Positions 57,816-64,000 of a DNA stretch of 64,000 nt are shown here, one piece after another. A model generated the notes under the pieces. The model was not told the DNA's origin. It made no database searches and saw nothing but the letters and a program-made list of their open reading frames with translations. Made by a program: the position numbers and the translations under genes. Origin of the DNA: Streptomyces sp. SA15 (lineage in GTDB: Bacteria; Actinomycetota; Actinomycetes; Streptomycetales; Streptomycetaceae); NCBI RefSeq assembly GCF_002291145.1, contig NZ_NTGE01000073.1, forward strand, positions 163,770 to 227,769, written 5' to 3'. Position 1 is the stretch's first letter; the number at the start of each line of letters is the position of its first letter.

Positions 57816-58868
57816 ATGAAGATCGTGATACCCGGGGGAACCGGTCAGGTGGGCACGGTCCTGAACCGGGCGCTGAGCGCCGACGGCCATGAGGTCGTGG
57901 TCCTGACCAGGCGGCCGGAACGCGAGCGCGAAGTCGGCTGGGACGGCGAGAGCCTCGGCCCGTGGGCCGAGGAGATCGACGGCAGTGACATCGTGATCAA
58001 CCTGGCCGGCCGCAGCGTCAGCTGCCGCTACACCGAGGCCAACCTGCGGGCCATGATGGACTCCCGAGTGCGCTCCACCCAGGTCGTGGGCGAGGCGATA
58101 GCGGCCGCCGCGCGACCGCCCCGGGTCTGGCTGCAGATGAGCACGGCCACCGTCTACGCCCACCGCTTCGACGCGCCCAACGACGAGGCGGCAGGCCTCG
58201 TGGGCGGCGGCGAGCCCGGCGTCCCGGACTACTGGTCCTACAGCGTCGAGATCGCCAAGGCCTGGGAGCGGGCCCAGGAACAGGCCGACACCCCGCACAC
58301 CCGCAAGGTCGCCCTGCGCTCGGCCATGGTGATGAGCCCCGACCGCGGCGGCGTCTTCGACGTCCTGTCGCGGCTGGCGCGGCTCGGGCTCGGCGGCCCG
58401 GTCGCGGGCGGTGCCCAGTACGTCTCCTGGATCCACGACCGCGATTTCGTCCGCGCGGTCGAATTCCTGATCGACCGGCACGACCTCGCCGGCCCGGTGA
58501 ACCTCGCCGCCCCCACGCCCCTGCCGCACCGTGCGTTCATGCGCGCCCTGCGATCCGCCTGGGGCGTGCCGGCGGGTCTGCCCGCCACCAGGTGGATGGC
58601 GGAGCTCGGCGCCTTCGCGCTGCGCTCGGACACCGAGCTGCTGCTGAAGAGCCGCCGTGTCGTCCCCGGCCGCCTCCTCGAAGCGGGCTTCGCCTTCGAC
58701 CATGCCGCATGGCCGCAGGCCGCCGAGGACCTGGCCCAGCGTCTGCGCAGCGCGCCCGGCCGCACCATCGGGCCGGGCGGCCTCGGGCCTGGTCGGCCTC
58801 GTCGATGGCGGTCAGAACGGGTCCCGGCACCGTGTCGGCCGCAGCGGACGGTCCGGCTCCGTTCGTGA
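57816..58868 (+). CDS. TIGR01777-type NAD-dependent epimerase (SDR a-type, YfcH-like)
   Basis: 350 residues from ATG 57816 with GAAGGGGGA upstream. Rossmann start KIVIPGGTGQVGTVLNRAL, VINLAGRSVSCRYTEANLRAMMDSRVRST, the SSATVY-like STATVYAHRFD, YWSYSVEIAKAWERAQ with a Tyr/Ser in the catalytic area, and VSWIHDRDFVRAVEFLI. The family has C-terminal DUF1731-type residues, here ALRSDTELLLKSRRVVPGRLLEAGF. The last 40 residues after DLAQRLRS are Arg/Pro-rich and unlike the family, so the original stop may have been lost. Substrate unknown. Confidence 0.9.
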   Translation: MKIVIPGGTGQVGTVLNRALSADGHEVVVLTRRPEREREVGWDGESLGPWAEEIDGSDIVINLAGRSVSCRYTEANLRAMMDSRVRSTQVVGEAIAAAARPPRVWLQMSTATVYAHRFDAPNDEAAGLVGGGEPGVPDYWSYSVEIAKAWERAQEQADTPHTRKVALRSAMVMSPDRGGVFDVLSRLARLGLGGPVAGGAQYVSWIHDRDFVRAVEFLIDRHDLAGPVNLAAPTPLPHRAFMRALRSAWGVPAGLPATRWMAELGAFALRSDTELLLKSRRVVPGRLLEAGFAFDHAAWPQAAEDLAQRLRSAPGRTIGPGGLGPGRPRRWRSERVPAPCRPQRTVRLRS

Positions 58869-58940
58869 GCATCGGTGCGGCTGTCCTGATCACACCGATG
58901 CCGGGCGTGACCCCCGCGCGGTTCGCCAGTTGAACCCGGC

Positions 58941-59132
58941 ATGAAGAAGCGCAGCATGCTCGCCATCGCCTCCCTCGCCACCGGTTTCGTCGTCGCGGCG
59001 GTCACCCCGTCCCACGGCCTGGGTGAGGAGCTGGGTCATCCCGACGCCGGCAAGACGCTCAGCGACCTCGACCACACGCTCGCCGACGACGGCCCGGCCG
59101 CCGACGACAAGGCACCCGGGAAGAACGGCTGA
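58941..59132 (+). CDS. Small secreted acidic protein
   Basis: 63 residues from ATG 58941. It has a Sec signal peptide (MKKRSMLAIASLATGFVVAA, cut near VTPSHG) and an acidic mature part of about 37 residues (EELGHPDAGKTLSDLDHTLA then DDGPAADDKAPGKNG). It resembles the short secreted proteins that are widespread in Streptomyces, with no assigned function. A strong terminator follows 22 bp after the stop, so it is the last gene of its transcript. No Cys is present in the mature part. Confidence 0.75.
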   Translation: MKKRSMLAIASLATGFVVAAVTPSHGLGEELGHPDAGKTLSDLDHTLADDGPAADDKAPGKNG

Positions 59133-59154
59133 CGAGGTACGGCACAGCACTACC

Positions 59155-59195
59155 GTGGCGCCGGTGCCCCCTGAGAAAGGGGGCACCGGCGCCAC
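59155..59195. terminator. Strong terminator hairpin (18-bp perfect stem)
   Basis: GTGGCGCCGGTGCCCCCT (59155-59172) pairs perfectly with 59178-59195 across a GAGAA loop. It ends the small secreted protein transcript and insulates the Nudix-fusion gene. Confidence 0.88.
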
Positions 59196-59278
59196 GCGTG
59201 TGCGCCCTCAACTGCGGCTGGTTTCCGTGGCAGGGTGGAGCGGGCAAGCCACAGGGGGCCAACAGAAGAGGGGGAAAC

Positions 59279-60322
59279 GTGACCGTCGTTTGGATCAACG
59301 GCGCGTTCGGTGCGGGGAAGACCACCACCGCACGGGAGCTGATCGAACTGATCCCCAACAGCACGCTCTTCGACCCCGAGGTCATCGGCGCAGCGCTCAC
59401 GCACCTGCTGCCGCCCAAACACCTCGCCGAGGTCGGCGACTACCAGGACCTGCCGATCTGGCGACGACTGGTGATCGACACGGCGGCCGCGATGCTCGCC
59501 GAGCTCGACGGGACCCTGGTGGTCCCCATGACCCTCCTGCGCCAGGACTACCGCGACGAGATCTTCGGCGGTCTCGCCGCGCGCCGGATCACCGTCCGGC
59601 ATGTCCTGCTCGCTCCGGGGGAAACGATCCTGCGCGAGCGCATAGCCCACCGCGAGGTCCCGCCCGACCTCCCCGACGGAGAGATACGAATACGGCAGTG
59701 GTCGTACGACCACATAGAACCGTACCGAGCCGCCCTCGCCAACTGGCTCACCGCCGACGCCCACCCGATCGACAACAGCGCCCTCACGCCGTACGAGACC
59801 GCCGCCCGCATCGCCGAGGCCGTGGGCAGCGGCACCGTGCCGGTCTGCGACATCGTGCAGACACCCGAGCCGACCGCCGAGACCCTCGCGGCCGGTGTCC
59901 TTCTCTTCGACGAGCGGGACCGGGTGCTGCTCGTCGACCCCACCTACAAGGCCGGCTGGGAGTTCCCCGGCGGCGTCGTCGAACCGGGCGAGGCGCCCGC
60001 CCGCGCCGGCATGCGCGAGGTCGCCGAGGAGACCGGGATCCACCTGGACGACGTACCCCGCCTGCTCGTCGTCGACTGGGAACCGCCCGCCCCTCCGGGC
60101 TACGGCGGCCTGCGCCTCCTCTTCGACGGCGGCCACCTCGACTCCACCGAGGCCGGACGCCTCCTGCTGCCCGGACCCGAGCTGCGCGACTGGCGCTTCG
60201 TCACCGAGGAGGAGGCCGCCGACCTGCTGCCGCCCGTCCGCTACGAACGGCTGCGCTGGGCCCTGCGGGCCCGGGAGCGCGGGGCCGCGCTGTATTTGGA
60301 AGCCGGGATTCCGATCGGCTGA
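59279..60322 (+). CDS. P-loop kinase / Nudix hydrolase fusion
   Basis: 347 residues from GTG 59279 with AGAGGGGG upstream. The N-terminal half (1-190) is an AAA/adenylate-kinase-like P-loop protein: VVWINGAFGAGKTTTARELI (Walker A), STLFDPEVIGAAL, DGTLVVPMTLLRQDYRDEIF and VLLAPGETILRERI. The C-terminal half (about 200-335) is a Nudix domain with the box GWEFPGGVVEPGEAPARAGMREVAEETGIHL (GX5EX7REUXEEXGU fits). The fusion may link phosphoryl transfer and hydrolysis of a nucleoside-diphosphate-like compound. The substrate is not predictable. Sits between two terminators, so it is probably monocistronic. Confidence 0.9.
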   Translation: MTVVWINGAFGAGKTTTARELIELIPNSTLFDPEVIGAALTHLLPPKHLAEVGDYQDLPIWRRLVIDTAAAMLAELDGTLVVPMTLLRQDYRDEIFGGLAARRITVRHVLLAPGETILRERIAHREVPPDLPDGEIRIRQWSYDHIEPYRAALANWLTADAHPIDNSALTPYETAARIAEAVGSGTVPVCDIVQTPEPTAETLAAGVLLFDERDRVLLVDPTYKAGWEFPGGVVEPGEAPARAGMREVAEETGIHLDDVPRLLVVDWEPPAPPGYGGLRLLFDGGHLDSTEAGRLLLPGPELRDWRFVTEEEAADLLPPVRYERLRWALRARERGAALYLEAGIPIG

Positions 60323-60336
60323 CATCCGGTGACATT

Positions 60337-60363
60337 CCCCGCCGCTCCCTGGTGTCGGCGGGG
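60337..60363 (+). terminator. Terminator after the kinase/Nudix gene
   Basis: CCCCGCCG (60337-60344) pairs with CGGCGGGG (60356-60363) over an 11-nt loop, 15 bp after the stop. The rest of the 294-bp gap holds an AT-richer stretch (about 60440-60510), probably the promoter region of the ABC operon. Confidence 0.65.
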
Positions 60364-60616
60364 ACTTCGCCATGCCCGGACGAGGCTGCCCGACACAGAC
60401 GTTGGCCCGGATCTCCCCAAGGGACCGTCGAAATACCTCCATGTCAGAGCTAACGAAACGTCCCGCTCTCGTCAACTCTTGGCAACAAGCGCAAACAATC
60501 CCTTTTCCGCTGCTTATCCGCCTTGACCGGACTCTCGGCACGTTGCGAGAGTCCGCTCAGTCTCACGGCGCCGACAAACGGCCGCCGCCATGCCTTTCAC
60601 TCAGGGGCACATCCGC

Positions 60617-61633
60617 ATGACGACTCCCTACCCTTCGGCGACCGCGCTTGCGGCCGACGAACCGGCGCCCGGCCTCCGATCCGGCGGCCCCGCCATCGCC
60701 GGACGCTCACCGGCCCGCATGGCCTTCAAGCGCATCAGGCGGGACAAGGTCACCATGACCGCGTTCGTGGTGACCGTCCTGTTCATCGCGATCGCGCTGC
60801 TCGCCCCGGTGCTCACCGCGCTGACCGGCTGGGGGCCCATCACACCGGACGGAAAGGCGATCGACCCGGACACGGGCAACTTCCCGTACGGGTCACTGGG
60901 CGGTATCAGCCTCACCCACCTGCTGGGGGTCGAACCCGGAACGGGATACGACCTGTTCGGCCGGATCGTCTACGGTCTGCGCACCTCGCTCTTCGTCGGC
61001 TTCGCGTCGGCCGTGCTGTCCACCGTCGTCGGCGTCGTGGCCGGGCTGGCGGCGGGCTACTCCGGCGGCTGGGTCGACTCCGTGCTGTCGCGGGTGATGG
61101 ACGTCATGCTGGCCTTCCCGCAACTGCTGTTCATCATCGCGCTCACTCCAGTCATCCAGAACGCGCTGCAGACCGACAGCCACGGCGGCACCGACGAGAA
61201 CCTCCGGCTGCTCGTCCTCGTCCTCAACATCGCGGTGTTCGCCTGGGCCTACACCGCCCGCCTCGTGCGCGGCCAGGTCCTGTCCCTGCGCGAACGGGAG
61301 TTCGTCGACGCGGCACGGCTCATGAGCGCCGGCCGGCGGCACATCCTCTTCCGACAGCTGTTGCCGAACCTGTGGGCGCCGGTCCTGATCTCCTTCGCGC
61401 TCGCCGTCCCGCAGAACATCACCACGGAGGCGGCCCTGTCGTACCTGGGCGTGGGTGTCATCCCGCCCAACCCGGACTGGGGAGCGCTGCTGTCGGACGC
61501 CTCCCAGTTCTTCCTGCAGGACCCGATGTACCTGTTCATCCCCGGCGTCCTGCTCCTCGTCCTCGTTCTGGCCCTCAATCTCCTCGGAGACGGCGTCCGG
61601 GACGCCCTCGATCCCCGCGCGGCCCGCAGCTGA
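60617..61633 (+). CDS. ABC transporter permease, dipeptide/oligopeptide type (DppC-like)
   Basis: 338 residues from ATG 60617 (AGGGG at 60603-60607). An N-terminal helix (AFVVTVLFIAIALLAPVLTA) is followed by five more: TSLFVGFASAVLSTVVGVV, VMLAFPQLLFIIALT, LLVLVLNIAVFAWAY, LISFALAVPQNI and LFIPGVLLLVLVLALNLLGDG. The EAA loop for ATPase contact is YTARLVRGQVLSLREREFVDAARLMSAG. It forms half of the channel of a peptide or nickel-type importer. It is the first gene of the operon; a binding-protein and a second permease follow. Confidence 0.94.
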   Translation: MTTPYPSATALAADEPAPGLRSGGPAIAGRSPARMAFKRIRRDKVTMTAFVVTVLFIAIALLAPVLTALTGWGPITPDGKAIDPDTGNFPYGSLGGISLTHLLGVEPGTGYDLFGRIVYGLRTSLFVGFASAVLSTVVGVVAGLAAGYSGGWVDSVLSRVMDVMLAFPQLLFIIALTPVIQNALQTDSHGGTDENLRLLVLVLNIAVFAWAYTARLVRGQVLSLREREFVDAARLMSAGRRHILFRQLLPNLWAPVLISFALAVPQNITTEAALSYLGVGVIPPNPDWGALLSDASQFFLQDPMYLFIPGVLLLVLVLALNLLGDGVRDALDPRAARS

Positions 61634-61714
61634 CGCGTTCCCTCTGAGCACCGGCCGGACGGTCCCACCGCGGGCCGCCGAAGCCGAGCCCGTAATAGAA
61701 CGGAGTGTTACCTC

Positions 61715-63382
61715 ATGACGCGCAGAAGGCGCTCGATCGCCCTCACGGCCACCGCCGTGGCGATCGCCCTGGGGGCCACCGCCTGCGGGGGCTCCTCCAG
61801 CACCACAGGCAGCGGTTCCCCGACGAAGGGAGGCACGCTGACCGTCCTCAACCAGGCGGACTACGACCACCTCGACCCCCAGCGCGTGTACACGACGGAG
61901 GGCTCGAGCATGGACGAGGAGTTCGTCCGCACCCTCACCGGATGGGACGAGACGGGCTCGGCGCCGAAGCTGGTCGGCGACCTGGCCACGGACATCGGAA
62001 CGCCCAGCAAGGGCGCCACCGTGTGGACGTTCCACCTGCGCCACGGGATCAAGTGGCAGGACGGCACCGAGGTCACCGCACAGGACGTCAAGTACGGCGT
62101 CGAGCGGACCTTCTCCCCCGACATCAACGGCGGCCCGCCGTACGCCAGTCAGTGGCTGGTCGGCGGCTCCACGTACAAGGGCCCTTACAAGGGGCAGCAA
62201 CTCGCCTCCATCCAGACGCCGGACAAGTACACGATCGCCTTCCATCTGAACCAGCCGGTCGCCGACTTCAGCCAGACGACCGCCATGCCCGCGTGGTCGG
62301 CGGTGCCCAAGGCGCACGACACAGGCGCCACTTATGACACGCACGTCTGGTCCGACGGGCCCTACATGATCAAGTCGTACACCAAGAACAAGGAACTCGT
62401 CCTCGTCAAGAACCCGCACTGGGTCCAGTCGACCGACCCGATCCGGCAGCAGAACGTCGACGAGATGGACGTGAAGTTCGGGCAGGACCAGTCCGCCATC
62501 GACCAGCAGATCAAGTCCGACGCCGGCACCGCCCAGACCTCGATCATGCAGTGGCCGATAGCGGGCTCCGACCTGACGACGATCGCGAGCGATTCGTCGC
62601 TCAAGTCGCGTTACTACAAGATCCCGGCCCCGGGCATCAACTACCTGGCGATCAACACCACCCGGGTCAAGGACATCCGGGTCCGCCAGGCGATCGAGTA
62701 CGCGATCGACAAGACCACCGTGCGCGGCGCCTTCGGCGGTTCGGCGTACGGGGACTACGCGAGCACGATGCTGAGTCCCGGCATCGACGGCTACAAGAAG
62801 TTCAACCTCTACAGCACGAACCCGGCCGGTGACCTCACCAAGGCCAAGGCGCTGATGAAGCAGGCCGGCAACCCGAAGCCGACCATGTCGCTCGCGGTGG
62901 AGAACAACACCACGCAGGAGCACTTCGCCGACGCGGTGAAGACCTCGCTGGGCAAGATCGGCGTCACCGTCAACATCACCCCGATCGACAAGGCGAACTA
63001 CTTCAGCACCGTGGACAACGTGAAGAACCAGTACGACCTGACCTGGATGGACTGGATCGCGGACTGGCCCAACGCCTCCACCGTGCTGCCCGTCCTGTTC
63101 GACGGACGGCAGATCGCGAAGCTGCCGCAGTCCAACCAGGACCAGTCGTACCTGAACGACCCGAAGGTCAACGCGCAGATCGGCAAGATCTCCAAGATGA
63201 CGGGCATCAACGAGGCCAACACCGCCTACGGAAACCTGGACGAGCAGATCATGAAGGACGCCGCCGTGGTCCCGCTGATGTACATGAACTTCAGCGAACT
63301 GGCGGGCTCCAAGGTCGGCGGAGTCATCCCGGACGCCGTCCTCGCCGAGCCGAGCCTGGTGCACGTCTACGTCACCCACTGA
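61715..63382 (+). CDS. Extracellular solute-binding lipoprotein, family 5 (DppA/OppA-like)
   Basis: 555 residues from ATG 61715. It starts with a lipoprotein signal (MTRRRRSIALTATAVAIALG, lipobox ATACGG with Cys near 24) and a Ser/Thr/Gly linker, then GTLTVLNQADYDHLDPQRVYTTEGSS, TWTFHLRHGIKWQDGTEVTAQDVKYGVERTFSPD and the C-terminal YDLTWMDWIADWPNASTVLPVLFDG. These match SBP_bac_5 proteins, which catch peptides or similar ligands outside and deliver them to the permeases. It lies between the two permease genes, a frequent order in Streptomyces. No ATPase gene is in the window. Confidence 0.95.
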   Translation: MTRRRRSIALTATAVAIALGATACGGSSSTTGSGSPTKGGTLTVLNQADYDHLDPQRVYTTEGSSMDEEFVRTLTGWDETGSAPKLVGDLATDIGTPSKGATVWTFHLRHGIKWQDGTEVTAQDVKYGVERTFSPDINGGPPYASQWLVGGSTYKGPYKGQQLASIQTPDKYTIAFHLNQPVADFSQTTAMPAWSAVPKAHDTGATYDTHVWSDGPYMIKSYTKNKELVLVKNPHWVQSTDPIRQQNVDEMDVKFGQDQSAIDQQIKSDAGTAQTSIMQWPIAGSDLTTIASDSSLKSRYYKIPAPGINYLAINTTRVKDIRVRQAIEYAIDKTTVRGAFGGSAYGDYASTMLSPGIDGYKKFNLYSTNPAGDLTKAKALMKQAGNPKPTMSLAVENNTTQEHFADAVKTSLGKIGVTVNITPIDKANYFSTVDNVKNQYDLTWMDWIADWPNASTVLPVLFDGRQIAKLPQSNQDQSYLNDPKVNAQIGKISKMTGINEANTAYGNLDEQIMKDAAVVPLMYMNFSELAGSKVGGVIPDAVLAEPSLVHVYVTH

Positions 63383-63453
63383 CGCATCCCTCTCAGGCCC
63401 GCCGGCGGACCCTGGCCGGCGGGCACCCACCTCACGTCAGGGCCCCGCACGAC

Positions 63454-64000
63454 ATGTTTCGTTACCTCATCCGACGCCTGCTGGCAGCGGCCGCGATCCT
63501 GCTGGTGATCACCGTGATCACCTTCGTCATCTTCTTCGCGCTGCCCTCCGACCCCGCGCTCCTGGCCTGCGGGAAGACCTGCTCGCCCTCCCGACTGGTG
63601 GAGATCAGGCACTCGCTGGGCCTCGACCGGAGCTTCATGACGCAGTTCTGGGAGTTCTTCAAGGGGCTCTTCGTCGGCCGCGACTTCGGCGACCAGAGCG
63701 TGCGGGTGCACTGCGGCGCGCCCTGCCTCGGGGTCTCCTTCCAGACCGACACGCCGGTCCTCACCACCCTGCTGGGCGACTTCCCGGCGGACCTGTCGCT
63801 CGGCCTCGGCGCCGCGGTGGTCTTCCTCGTCCTCGGCGTCGGCCTCGGCACGGTCGCCGCGGTCCGCAGGGGCCGGGCCGCCGACAAGGCGGCGGTCGGA
63901 CTGGCCCTGGTCGGCGTCTCCGTGCAGATCTACTTCATCGGTCTGCTGCTGCTGTTCCTGTTCGTCGACAAGTGGCAGATCCTGCCCGCGGCCGGCTACA
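63454..64000 (+). CDS. ABC transporter permease, dipeptide/oligopeptide type (DppB-like), partial
   Basis: The 182 residues from ATG 63454 run to the window end. MFRYLIRRLLAAAAILLVIT gives the first membrane helix, VITFVIFFALPSDPALLAC continues the periplasmic part, HSLGLDRSFMTQFWEFFKGL is the DppB-type signature, and LGLGAAVVFLVLGVGLGTVAAVRRG is a second helix, then VGLALVGVSVQIYFIGLLLL. It is the partner of the permease at 60617 and follows the binding protein by 71 bp. The rest of the gene, with the EAA loop, lies outside. Its Cys in the ACGKTC insert is not typical. Confidence 0.93.
   Translation, partial: MFRYLIRRLLAAAAILLVITVITFVIFFALPSDPALLACGKTCSPSRLVEIRHSLGLDRSFMTQFWEFFKGLFVGRDFGDQSVRVHCGAPCLGVSFQTDTPVLTTLLGDFPADLSLGLGAAVVFLVLGVGLGTVAAVRRGRAADKAAVGLALVGVSVQIYFIGLLLLFLFVDKWQILPAAGY

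Noticed and set aside
60372..60620. 83-codon frame before the ABC permease, with an inner ATG at 60441
   Set aside because: No ribosome binding site before 60441 and weak third-base bias; more likely the operon's promoter/leader region.

Overview
The window is high-GC actinobacterial DNA, almost certainly a Streptomyces chromosome. GTG and TTG starts are frequent, third codon positions are nearly always G or C, and the chromosomal part carries typical Streptomyces families (DUF5134, DUF6421, DUF6986, a PASTA-less PknB-type kinase, a short HVDL-type leader peptide). It has two parts: a siphovirus-type prophage at about 1-30.8 kb, cut by the left window edge, and ordinary chromosome from about 31.2 kb to the end.

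Prophage. 1-3.2 kb holds small accessory genes (Zn-ribbon proteins, a helix-turn-helix protein, a lipoprotein, an HNH nuclease, a P-loop kinase-like protein). A 320-bp gap with a terminator-like hairpin precedes the small and large terminase genes. The head genes follow (portal, HK97-type protease, major capsid protein with a cleavable N-terminal domain, decoration-like proteins), then connectors, tail tube, tail chaperones with a clear -1 slippery site, a 1152-residue tape measure and a large tail-tip protein with two inserted carbohydrate-binding-like domains. The lysis block has an amidase endolysin, an RNase-T-like exonuclease, a holin-like protein, a membrane/coiled-coil protein and a membrane-anchored collagen-like protein, and ends at a strong bidirectional terminator. 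From 25.4 to 30.7 kb the gene direction alternates: an unusually short serine recombinase, a Ku homologue, DUF6233, many very small genes, a GntR-type and an XRE-type regulator. An actinobacterial SOS (LexA) box and a stretch with strong RNA-folding potential lie at the right border. The left end, other early genes and the attachment sites are not visible.

Chromosome. 31.2-41.1 kb holds housekeeping and accessory genes (HAD phosphatase, PAP2 phosphatase, DUF5134 membrane protein, a large glycoside-hydrolase-like protein, nucleotidyltransferase, two VOC proteins, a GNAT protein, GDPD) mixed with decayed genes (M56 peptidase, GNAT, an unidentified remnant) and short tandem repeats. 41.4-44.7 kb is a tightly coupled operon (DUF6421, SDR, threonine-aldolase-like). 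45-50.6 kb has an acyltransferase, a DUF4395/thioredoxin divergent pair, a leader peptide with a flavin reductase, the electron-transfer flavoprotein pair etfB-etfA and a secreted endonuclease/exonuclease/phosphatase-family protein. 50.8-55.4 kb has a DUF6986 aldolase behind an IclR-like operator and cut at its 3' end by a 197-bp TA-flanked MITE, then a receptor Ser/Thr kinase and a gamma-glutamylcyclotransferase-like gene. 55.4-57.7 kb is a divergent LacI repressor / ROK sugar-kinase pair around a palindromic operator. 57.8-64 kb has an epimerase behind a palindrome-overlapped promoter, a small secreted protein, a P-loop kinase/Nudix fusion and the start of a dipeptide-type ABC importer operon (permease, binding protein, second permease cut by the window end).

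All product names come from reading the translated sequence and recognising motifs; no database search was run.
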